Shown here: positions 1-7,200 of the stretch, piece after piece
Numbering within the stretch: position 1 is the first letter of the stretch
How the letters are laid out: each line of letters opens with the position of its first letter
Source of the DNA: Calditrichota bacterium
Lineage (GTDB): Bacteria; Calditrichota; Calditrichia; RBG-13-44-9; J075
Direction of reading: 5' to 3'
NCBI GenBank assembly: GCA_024275555.1
Contig: JAJRYW010000197.1
Span: 1 to 8,793, forward strand
DNA: 8,793 nt
Translations under genes and position numbers: made by a program
The notes under the pieces: generated by a model
Database searches by the model: none
Seen by the model: the letters and a program-made list of their open reading frames with translations, nothing else
What the model was told of the DNA's origin: nothing

Positions 1-425
1 CCGTTCCATTTGGCAATATAGTCGGCGTCGGGATTGCCCCCGGCGTCGCTAAAACCGCCGCCGACATAAAGACCGCTGTCTGAGACGGCAATGGATTGCA
101 CCCAGGCGTTCAACCCGCTCCCCAGCGCCTCCCAGGAAACCCCGTTCCATTTGGCGATGTAGTCCGCATCGGGATTGCCCCCGGCGTCGGTAAAGAATCC
201 CCCGGCATAGACCTCCCCTTCCCATACAACGATGGTATTCACGATGTCATTCAGCCCGGTTCCCAGCGCCTCCCAGGAAACGCCGTTCCACCGGGCAATT
301 CGATCCGCATCGAGGTTTCCCCCGGCATCGGTAAAATCTCCCCCGACATACAGAACACCATTTGCAGCGGTCAGGGCGTAAACGGCATTATTTAGTCCGG
401 CGGGTATGCCGCCGATGGGCTCCCA
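1..425 (-). repeat. 141-bp in-frame tandem coding repeat
   Basis: The plus-strand string ccgttcca recurs at 1, 142 and 283, exactly 141 bases apart, and the 'gcctcccaggaaac' block just before it recurs at the same spacing. Translated on the minus strand this is a 47-residue repeat: Tyr of YVGG/YAGG falls at residues 88, 135 and 182. The most upstream unit (residues 63-87) is divergent and carries a slightly longer loop, GGIPAGLN in place of GxGLN. The array continues past the left edge, so the total copy number is unknown. Units 2 and 3 are much closer to each other than to the first, consistent with recent duplication. Confidence 0.9.
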
Positions 426-611
426 AAATCCGCTGTCCGCCGAAGTCTGCCGGTACTCCCGGGCGTCAAAACTGGCCGGCGCCCCGGGGCGAAAATCTCC
501 ATCCGTATTGAGCGCTTCCGGCAGCGGCGGCAATTCCATTCCCTGGGCAAAGAGGAAACCGGGTCGGCAAATTGTTATGATGATCATAAAAATAAAAGGA
601 AGGCTCTTCAT
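1..611 (-). CDS. Secreted tandem-repeat protein, 5' part (3' end off the left edge)
   Basis: The frame opens at an ATG at 611-609, preceded by an AAGAGG ribosome-binding site five bases upstream, and runs without a stop to the window edge (203 complete codons). The first ~22 residues form a Sec signal peptide: MKSLPFIF, a hydrophobic Ile/Met-rich core, then GFLFA followed by QG as a likely signal peptidase I site. After a ~40-residue unique stretch, repeats of 47 residues begin at about residue 63. Each contains a YVGGxFTDAGGN segment, a DADxIAxWNG segment, then VSWEALGxGLN and a hydrophobic strand. This pattern resembles the beta-propeller-like 'WNG...LYVGG' repeats of extracellular proteins in T9SS-bearing bacteria. 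A C-terminal sorting domain would be expected but lies outside the window. The gene follows the 1041-aa secreted protein on the same strand after a 172-bp gap, so a separate promoter is plausible. The ligand and function are unknown. Confidence 0.88.
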   Translation of the reverse strand, partial: MKSLPFIFMIIITICRPGFLFAQGMELPPLPEALNTDGDFRPGAPASFDAREYRQTSADSGFWEPIGGIPAGLNNAVYALTAANGVLYVGGDFTDAGGNLDADRIARWNGVSWEALGTGLNDIVNTIVVWEGEVYAGGFFTDAGGNPDADYIAKWNGVSWEALGSGLNAWVQSIAVSDSGLYVGGGFSDAGGNPDADYIAKWN

Positions 612-616
612 GATAT

Positions 617-622
617 CCTCTT
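617..622 (-). promoter_or_regulatory. Ribosome-binding site of the repeat protein
   Basis: On the minus strand AAGAGG lies five bases upstream of the ATG at 611-609. This supports that ATG, which also places a clean signal peptide at the N terminus. Confidence 0.6.
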
Positions 623-668
623 CGTAAAGTTAAATTCAAAGCAGCAGGTGTTGGCGATTTGCATGATC

Positions 669-697
669 AAATTAAATAGGTTTTCAGAAAGTGTCAA
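669..697 (-). promoter_or_regulatory. Possible promoter for the repeat protein
   Basis: Reading the minus strand, a perfect TTGACA (697-692) is followed by AT-rich DNA. TAATTT (674-669) lies after a 17-base spacer, and TTTAAT (676-671) is a better -10 match but with only a 15-base spacer. The same stretch contains TTAATTTG, one mismatch from the Bacteroidota -7 consensus TAnnTTTG. Transcription would start about 50 bases upstream of the ATG. Which reading applies depends on the sigma factor, so this is a candidate only. Confidence 0.3.
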
Positions 698-734
698 TCG
701 AGAAAAAGGTTGTCGGTTGACATATTTGGAACTG

Positions 735-767
735 TTGGCCGGAACGCCGACAGGACATCCCGGCCAA
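735..767 (-). terminator. 8-bp inverted repeat after the secreted-protein gene, possible weak terminator
   Basis: TTGGCCGG (735-742) and CCGGCCAA (760-767) are perfect reverse complements around a 17-base loop, starting 17 bases beyond the stop codon of the upstream minus-strand gene. The position suits a transcript end or 3' stabilising hairpin. No T-run follows on the minus strand (CAGTTCC comes next), so it is not a canonical intrinsic terminator. Confidence 0.3.
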
Positions 768-783
768 ACAGAGATGGGCGCTT

Positions 784-3700
784 CTAACGAAGCAGGAGCA
801 TTTTACGGGTTTGCACAAAATCTCCCGCCTGGAGGCGATATAAGTACACCCCGCTGGCTACCGGCGTCCCGGCGTCGCTGCGGCCGTCCCAGCGTATCTC
901 ATGCCACCCGGCGCCGGAAAATTCACCCCCGGGTAATTCTAACAGCGTTTTCACCCGGCGGCCGAGCACATCAAAAATATCCAGGCGCACTTTGGCTGCA
1001 CCGGGCAGCCCAAAGCGGATCGTGGTGGAAGGATTAAACGGGTTGGGATAGTTCTGCAACAAATGGAATTGCGCCGGCGGCTGCGAGGGCGGCTCATTGA
1101 TCCCCACCAGGTAGTCAAAGTAGAAATACCCGGCCCCAAAGACCGGATCGCCATTTACCGCGGTGTAGAACTGGGGGGGATTCCAGGCCATTCCCCGTAC
1201 AGCCAAACCGGACTGACGACGGGCAATTTCTACCGGGTTGTAGGGGTCGGCGCAATTGTAGATCCGGACGCCGTCTTTCAACCCCAGCAATAAATAATCC
1301 CCTTCCGCCTCCATTTCTAAAATTGGATTGCTGAAGCTGCCCGGGACGACCGGCGCGACAGCGATGGTTCCGGCCGGCTGCAGATGAGCAGGCTGAGAGG
1401 CGTCGATGATTTGGATTTCATCCCCGTCAACAACCCCATTCAGAACATAAATTTTGTTCCCGCCAAACTCGATTTTCCGGTCCATCACAGCCAGGCTGAG
1501 CGTATCCAGGGCGGTAAAACTTAAGAGATCATAGACCACTACCCCCAGGGCCGGATGGCGGGAATAGGCGGCAGCCAGATTTCCGCTAAAAGCAACATCA
1601 ACCGTTAAAACCGGCAGCGGAAGACCCGGCAGTTCTAACGGAGAAGCGGGGTTGGATATGTCGTAAATGCGAATTTGCCAGGGAGGATAGGCTGGCAGGT
1701 ATAGGCGCTCATTTGTTAATCGAACCTCCGCGGGGTGGTTGTTAAACTCCATCACTGCCGGTAGAGTGCTTTCAAAGACAAGGTTGAAATTGGGATCAAT
1801 GGTATACAGGTCTAATTGACTGTATCCGCCATAGTTGGCCAGAACGGTTCCATTGGTTTGAAATCGTGAGCCGGCCACGGTGTTTGTTGCGATGTTTCCC
1901 GGCGTCCCACCCGCGTCAAAAATGCTGAGCGTCAGGTCATAGCGCCCAGGGGAATACTCAATTGCAAAGATCTTTCCGTTGCGATACTGCAATTGGCCAA
2001 CCGGCGTTAAGTCCGGCAAGTAAAGCCGTTGGATCAGGTTTAAAACCCGCGGGACAACCTCAAAGCTATCGACGGCCTGGTCGCTGAAAAGCTGGTCGCT
2101 GACGACGACCTGCACTTCCGCCGATCCGGTATGACGTGGTGTAAAAGTTACTATCTCAGCGCTGTCCGGGAACTGTCCTGACGCCCAGCCGGGAAATATC
2201 CATTGGTAATTTAGCGGATCGCCGTCAGGGTCGCTGGAAGCGCTGGCGTCCGCAGTTGCCGGGTCGCCAAAAATAACCGGGTGCGGCTGAATATTCAACT
2301 GGGCGGAAGGAGGATGATTGGCCGCGGCGGTTACAGTTGCCGTATCCCGGATCACCCGGCCCGTGTTTAGCGTCGCTTCCGCCTGCAGGGTGTAATCGCC
2401 GGGCAAATCCGGGTCTAACAGGGCTTGAAATCCGGCCCCGGGAACCAGTTGAGCGTTGCTTCCCGGCGGCTGGGAAAGCATTTGCCATTGCACGGATTGA
2501 AGAGAATCTCCACTGAAGACTGAAATTAAATTGAGATCAAAGACAAAAGTCGAATCGGTCGATATCAGTGTATCGCCGGAAAATATATTTACCAGGCCGC
2601 CTTTCGGGAAAAACCAGCCCACCCGGGCAGCTTGCCGGCGCATCTTTGCCACGCTGCTCCAGGCGTCGCTTCCCCGGGCAACGATAAAAGCAAATACGAT
2701 ATCCTGGGTGTCGCCCGGCGCCAGCGTAAAAGGCCCGTTGTTGATCAGAAACCGTTTATCAGCCGGGTCGTTGTCTAGCCATCCGCTTCCGCTCACCGGG
2801 TCGCCGGAATAAAAATAACGGGGGTCGGTTTGGGAGTCCCCGCCGGAACCCCAGGAGGTCGGATCGATGGGATTCCCATTTCTGTCTAACCCCCCAATTT
2901 GATAGTTCCTGGCCTCCGGGGCCGAGGTGGGATCGCTAAGCACCGGATCGCCATTGATGTAATATGAAAATGAAGTCCAGGGAAGAGTTCTCTTGTTGCC
3001 CACGGTTTCAAAGCCCCGCACTCCTCCCCGGTAGACGATGGCGGTGTCCCCCGGGGAATCCGCCAGCACCCCTTGTAGCAGTTTCACGCCAAAGGATGGG
3101 GGCGCCGAACCGTAGACGGCGTCCGGGCCGTTGTTATAGACATAACCGACATCCAACAGGGTGTCGCAGCCAACCAGGTCATCGCCGGACTCTCCGATAT
3201 CCGGATCTCCCCATACCGAGTAAATCAGGTCGGTTGCTGTTCCCGGGGTTGGATTAATAATCCGGATATGGAAGAAGATTTCGTCGTCAAGGCTGCCGCC
3301 CGGCGAGTAGGCCCACACGGTTTGCTGAACTTCCAGTTCGATGGGCGGAGTGCCCAAACGGGGGTTGCGCATAACCATCGGCGTGCCGTCATTGTAAACC
3401 GTCCAGGTCATTATATCGCCCACCAGGGGAGGGTGGTCGATGTTGGGATCGTATTGCCCATCCCCATCGACATCCCGGAACTCCGCCCCCATCGCCACGG
3501 CGTCCGCCCATTGCTGGTAAGCCGGGCTTCCCGGGCCGTCGCTGCGGGTTGCCGTGTAAAAGCGCGCCTGCGGGTCATCCGGGTTCATGCCCCAAAGCCC
3601 TGCTTGCCATTCCCAAATCAGTGATGATTTTGCCATCCAGGAGGCCCGCAAGTCGCCATTGACAAAAGCTGTTGTCGCAAACCCGGCCTGGTATAAAAAA

Positions 3701-3909
3701 GATAATCCGCTCCCGGCCGGGTAGTATCCCTGCCCATCTTCTCCACTGCTGCCGTCGTTGACCAGCGGAAGTTCAACGTTGTTGCTGTCAATCACTACCA
3801 CATCAACCACAGCGGGTTTCAAATGATTGGCGGGCCGTTTCCGCCCCTTTGACCAAAGCGGGGTAAAGCAGATCAAAATCAATACAAATAAAAGCAGCCG
3901 CCTGTCCAT
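784..3909 (-). CDS. Secreted multidomain protein with T9SS C-terminal sorting domain
   Basis: A complete 1041-residue protein. The start is fixed by AGGAGG four bases upstream and by a signal peptide (MDRR, hydrophobic LLLFVLILICF, then PLWSKG at about 17-22). The Cys at 14 lacks a lipobox, so it is not an obvious lipoprotein. Residues 143-155 carry a calcium-loop-like DVDGDGQYDP motif in an N-terminal region of about 400 residues that resembles uncharacterised secreted FCB-group proteins. Residues ~440-530 and ~532-618 look like two Ig/PKD-type domains; the second has HPPSAQL and ASSDPDGDPLNYQW. Residues ~620-935 hold LVIVD-like propeller motifs: IYDISNPASP at 748, IIDASQPAHL at 834 and IYNCADPYNP at 883. 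Residues ~948-1041 are a FlgD-Ig-like/Por sorting domain: LQNYPNPFNPSTTIRF, then DVLGRRVKTL, WDGRSDAGTPVASGVYLYRL and a KMLLLR end. It is therefore probably exported across the outer membrane by T9SS and cleaved or anchored there. No catalytic motif is evident; a surface binding or adhesive role is possible but unproven. Confidence 0.93.
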   Translation of the reverse strand: MDRRLLLFVLILICFTPLWSKGRKRPANHLKPAVVDVVVIDSNNVELPLVNDGSSGEDGQGYYPAGSGLSFLYQAGFATTAFVNGDLRASWMAKSSLIWEWQAGLWGMNPDDPQARFYTATRSDGPGSPAYQQWADAVAMGAEFRDVDGDGQYDPNIDHPPLVGDIMTWTVYNDGTPMVMRNPRLGTPPIELEVQQTVWAYSPGGSLDDEIFFHIRIINPTPGTATDLIYSVWGDPDIGESGDDLVGCDTLLDVGYVYNNGPDAVYGSAPPSFGVKLLQGVLADSPGDTAIVYRGGVRGFETVGNKRTLPWTSFSYYINGDPVLSDPTSAPEARNYQIGGLDRNGNPIDPTSWGSGGDSQTDPRYFYSGDPVSGSGWLDNDPADKRFLINNGPFTLAPGDTQDIVFAFIVARGSDAWSSVAKMRRQAARVGWFFPKGGLVNIFSGDTLISTDSTFVFDLNLISVFSGDSLQSVQWQMLSQPPGSNAQLVPGAGFQALLDPDLPGDYTLQAEATLNTGRVIRDTATVTAAANHPPSAQLNIQPHPVIFGDPATADASASSDPDGDPLNYQWIFPGWASGQFPDSAEIVTFTPRHTGSAEVQVVVSDQLFSDQAVDSFEVVPRVLNLIQRLYLPDLTPVGQLQYRNGKIFAIEYSPGRYDLTLSIFDAGGTPGNIATNTVAGSRFQTNGTVLANYGGYSQLDLYTIDPNFNLVFESTLPAVMEFNNHPAEVRLTNERLYLPAYPPWQIRIYDISNPASPLELPGLPLPVLTVDVAFSGNLAAAYSRHPALGVVVYDLLSFTALDTLSLAVMDRKIEFGGNKIYVLNGVVDGDEIQIIDASQPAHLQPAGTIAVAPVVPGSFSNPILEMEAEGDYLLLGLKDGVRIYNCADPYNPVEIARRQSGLAVRGMAWNPPQFYTAVNGDPVFGAGYFYFDYLVGINEPPSQPPAQFHLLQNYPNPFNPSTTIRFGLPGAAKVRLDIFDVLGRRVKTLLELPGGEFSGAGWHEIRWDGRSDAGTPVASGVYLYRLQAGDFVQTRKMLLLR

Positions 3910-3913
3910 AAAG

Positions 3914-3919
3914 CCTCCT
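3914..3919 (-). promoter_or_regulatory. Strong Shine-Dalgarno of the secreted T9SS protein
   Basis: The minus strand reads TAGGAGGCTTTATG, so a perfect AGGAGG sits four bases before the ATG at 3909-3907. The match is strong although the spacing is a little short. Confidence 0.7.
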
Positions 3920-4099
3920 ACTTATTTGGTGAGTCTTTAATCTATCCTGCAAAGGTTCGGAAGCGATCCTAACCGCGTCGGCGGTGGCTGATGTATATGA
4001 ATAATACTGGTGATATGCCTCTTTAAAAATTTTGGGAAATATGCCAGGGAATCACAATCATTTTAAGAAAACCTGCACAAACTTGCAAGAGCTGCAAAT

Positions 4100-4117
4100 A
4101 TATTTTTCAAAAAATAT
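4100..4117. repeat. AT-rich 8-bp inverted repeat
   Basis: ATATTTTT (4100-4107) is the reverse complement of AAAAATAT (4110-4117), separated by two bases. As RNA it could form about seven A-U pairs with a four-base loop and would be weak. As DNA it could be an AT-rich upstream element or a protein site. No function can be assigned from sequence. Confidence 0.4.
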
Positions 4118-4155
4118 GGGGCGGAAAAGAGCATTCACTCAAAAGAATGTTATAA

Positions 4156-4190
4156 CTTGAGAAGGGAATTGTTTAAATTTGCTTCTCAAG
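4156..4190 (+). repeat. 9-bp perfect inverted repeat upstream of glnE
   Basis: CTTGAGAAG (4156-4164) and CTTCTCAAG (4182-4190) are perfect reverse complements around a 17-base loop, GGAATTGTTTAAATTTG. The site could be an operator, or an RNA hairpin if transcription begins upstream; it is followed by CGAATTTTCT, with a short T-run. It encloses a promoter-like TAAATTTG, which favours an operator over a terminator. Confidence 0.45.
4174..4181 (+). promoter_or_regulatory. glnE: Possible Bacteroidota-type -7 element (TAAATTTG) for glnE
   Basis: TAAATTTG matches TAnnTTTG, the -7 consensus of Bacteroidota primary sigma-factor promoters. It would start transcription near 4185-4190, about 70 bases before the ATG. 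The -33 TTG partner is not well placed: the nearest, at 4157-4159, leaves only 14 intervening bases. It lies in the loop of the 9-bp inverted repeat. Confidence 0.25.
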
Positions 4191-4252
4191 CGAATTTTCT
4201 CTACCAGGTTATAACAATTGAGATGGTCTTTATTTCGAGGTTTTTAACCCAA

Positions 4253-4257
4253 AAGGA
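4253..4257 (+). promoter_or_regulatory. glnE: Ribosome-binding site of glnE
   Basis: AAGGA precedes the ATG at 4261 with a three-base spacer. The match is modest and the spacing short, but no better in-frame start and RBS pair is visible nearby. Confidence 0.45.
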
Positions 4258-4260
4258 CAC

Positions 4261-7200
4261 ATGAACTCCGAGACATCCCCAAAACCGGAAGAGCTTTTTT
4301 TAAGCGGACGTTTAAGCGTCGACCACCTGTCCGGGCTGGCCGACGACGATCCGGCGCGCCGGGAACGGATGCTGAAGGCTCTAATGCGTCTGGGCGAGTT
4401 GCCCGATGTAAAAGCATTAGTCGCGGCGCTGCTGCCGGAATTGTTGTCGGCGCTGGAGAGGAGCGCCAATCCCGAGGCGGCGCTGATCAACCTGGAGCAC
4501 TTTGTACACCGGGTGGGCGATTGCCAGGCCCTGTTCCGGGACCTGGCCGCTCATCCGCGTTTACTGGATTTACTGATCACCCTCTTCACCGGCAGTCAAT
4601 TTCTGACCGACATCCTGCTCCGGCGCCCGGAGTATCTCAGTCAACTGAGCGAACGGGACTCGCTTACCCGGCCGCGCAGCCGGGAACAGCTTTTCAGTGA
4701 AGCCCTGGGACGCGTAGAGCCGCTACCGGACACGGCTACCCGGCTGGTTGCCTTGCGGCAATTCCAGCGCCGGGAGTTGCTACGGATCGGAACCGCCGAC
4801 CTGATGGGACTGCTGGATTTGCAGACTATCACCGTGCAGCTTTCCCACCTGGCCGACGCCCTGGTGCGGGCCTGCTTGGAAATTGTGGCAGATTATCTTG
4901 GCTCCCCGGTGAATAGTTTTTCCGTGCTGGCGTTAGGTAAATTAGGGGGGCGGGAACTCAATTACAGTTCCGATATCGACTTATTTTTCATTTGCGCCGC
5001 GCCGGGGCGGGAACAACGGCGGCTCGGGCAGCGGCTGATTGAAGCGCTGACCCGCTCCACCTCGGAGGGATTCCTCTACCGGGTGGATATGCGCCTGCGT
5101 CCCTGGGGAGATTCCGGGGCGCTGACGCCGGGCCTGGAGGAGGCCGTGCGCTACTTCCGGAAGCACGCCCGCCCCTGGGAAAAACAAGCCATGCTCAAAG
5201 CCCGCTATATTGCCGGGGCAGAGCACCTGGCTACGGAATTCCTGGAATCCGTGCGGGGACAAATTTTCGAACTGGACCCGGATACCGTGCGGGACGAAAT
5301 TCATTCGATGAAAAAGAAAATCGAAGCAGGATTAAAGCGGCGCGGAAAAGGATGGGGAGAGGTCAAAAGCGGCAAAGGCTCTATCCGGGATGTCGAATTT
5401 ATCACTCAATATCTGCAAATCATCCACGGCAAACACAATCCGGAAGTGCGCAGCCGCAACACACTGAACGGGTTAGCGCGCCTGGCAGCCGGGCAACTGC
5501 TTCCCCGCGAGCACTATCGCGTTCTGGCCGACGGCTATATTTTCCTGCGCTCGGTCGAACATTACCTGCAGATGATGCACTATCGCCAGACTCACTCGTT
5601 GCCGGAAGACCCCCTGGAGCAACGCTACCTGGCCCGCCGCCTGGGTTTCGAAGGACAGACCGCGGGACGCCGGCTGTTGTTGCGCTACCAGCAGCACAGC
5701 GAGGCGATTCGTAAACTGTATCGCTATTATTTCTCCAAAAGAGCCCGGCCAACTAAAGAAATCGCCGCCAGGAAAGCCCGGCCGGCAGACGCAGGAAGCG
5801 GGCATCAAACCCGGATGGGGGCTCTCTACAGCGAGGTTTTTTCCAGCGATGAAATCGAAATCCACGAAGCGCTGGCCGGGCAGCTCTCCGAAACAAACCT
5901 GGCCGAGGTGGAAGCCCACCCTCTTGATGATCAGCGCTGGCAGATCACCATCGTTGCCTACGATTACCTGGGAGTGCTCTCGCTGATCTGCGGGCTGCTG
6001 TTTGTCTACGGATTTGACATCCAGGACGGCTTAATTTTTACCTACCGGAAACCCCGGGAGGATTCCGGAAAGAAATCCCCCCGAATGCGCCGGGGGCCGC
6101 TTCGCCGCACTTCCCGGGCCGCTAAAGCGGCCCTGCCGCAGCGCAAATTGGTGGATGTGTTCACCGTGCGGCCCATCAGCGGCAGCGTGGACCAGGATGT
6201 CTGGCGGCAATACAGCGCCGAGTTGCGCGAGTTGATTGCTAAACTGGGCCGGCAGGAACAATCCGGGGCGCTGGGGCATTTGGCCAAACGGGTTGCGGCA
6301 AAACTGCGCAACTACAAAGTCCCCCTGGAAAAACTGCTGCCCATCGACATCGAGATTGACAACACCGCTGCGGAGCACTACACGGTGATGCGCATCGATG
6401 CGCCGGATACATTGGGATTTCTGTACGAGTTCAGCAATGCCCTGACTTTGCAGGGCATCTACATTTTCCGGGTGATGATCCGCTCCCTGACCCGCCGGGT
6501 GCACGACACCCTGCTGGTGACCGACATCCACGGGAACAAGATCACCGATCCGCTCAAACAGCGCCAGCTCAAAGCTGCGGCGGTGCTGGTAAAGCACTTC
6601 ACCCACCTGCTTCCTCATTCGCCCAACCCGGAGTCGGCCCTGCTGCATTTCCGGGAGTTTGTGGGACAGCTTTTCCGGCAGCCCAACTGGCACGAGGAAT
6701 TTGCTTCTTTGGAACGCCCGGAAGTGCTGGACGCCCTGGCGCGCTTGCTGGGCGTCAGCGATTTCCTCTGGAAAGATTTTCTGCGGATGCAGCACGCCAA
6801 CCTCTTTCCGGTTCTGAAAGACCTCTCGGCCCTGAAATCCGCCCGAGATAAAGCTGAGTTGCAGCAGGAATTGCAGCAGCGCCTCGACGAACAAACGGAT
6901 TTTACCGACAAACAGGCTGCCTTAAACGCCTTCAAGGACCGGGAAATGTTCCGGATCGATATGCGTTTTATCCTGGGGTTTATCGAAGATTTCGACCGCT
7001 TTTCCCGGGAGTTGTCCGACCTGGCCGAGGCAACCGTGGAGAGTGCTGCCCGGATTTGCCTGGCCCGGCTGCATCAAAAATACGGCCGGCCCCGCCGGGC
7101 GGACGGCCAACCGGCCCGGTTTGCGGTGTGCGCATTGGGCAAGTTGGGCGGCCGGGAGATCGGCTTTGCTTCCGATATCGAACTGATGTTTGTCTTTGAG

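Larger units (their letters stand above)
4149..4223 (+). promoter_or_regulatory. Duplicated GTTATAAC palindrome followed by TTGAGA (operator-like)
   Basis: The perfect 8-bp palindrome GTTATAAC occurs at 4149-4156 and again at 4208-4215, 59 bases apart. Each is followed closely by TTGAGA, directly at 4157-4162 and after AA at 4218-4223. A third TTGAGA lies on the minus strand at 4189-4184. Such repeated palindromes just upstream of a regulatory gene suggest binding of a dimeric transcription factor, but I cannot name one. TATAAC inside the palindromes also resembles a -10 box, without a convincing -35 partner at 16-18 bases. Confidence 0.45.
3910..4260. other. Divergent intergenic region with regulatory repeats
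   Basis: This 351-bp AT-rich stretch separates the minus-strand secreted-protein gene from the plus-strand glnE homologue and must hold promoters for both. No ORF here looks real. For the leftward gene the best -10-like box is TATTAT (minus strand, 4006-4001) with only a poor TTTTTA 17 bases upstream, so its promoter is unresolved. A small dyad, ACCGC/GCGGT (3972-3976 and 3981-3985), would lie in its leader. The half nearer glnE holds an AT-rich dyad, a duplicated palindrome and a 9-bp inverted repeat, listed separately. Confidence 0.75.

Noticed and set aside
1..425. Regular repeats as a possible CRISPR array
   Set aside because: The period is 141 bases, the whole unit is coding and conserved in frame, and there are no unique spacers.
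658..671. TTTGcatgatCAAA dyad next to the putative promoter of the repeat protein
   Set aside because: The arms are only four bases in AT-rich DNA, so chance is a sufficient explanation.
648..1037. 129-residue plus-strand frame across the end of the T9SS cargo gene
   Set aside because: It overlaps the conserved sorting domain on the other strand, and its translation is Arg/Pro/Gly-rich without recognisable motifs.
4218..4247. TTGAGA (4218-4223) with TTTTAA (4242-4247) as a sigma-70 promoter for glnE
   Set aside because: The -10 match is poor and the implied start would fall at or just before the ribosome-binding site, leaving almost no leader.
6031..6894. 287-residue open frame on the minus strand opposite glnE
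   Set aside because: It lies wholly antisense to the well-supported GlnE coding sequence, has no RBS or domain signature I recognise, and has a composition typical of a reverse shadow of GC-rich coding DNA.
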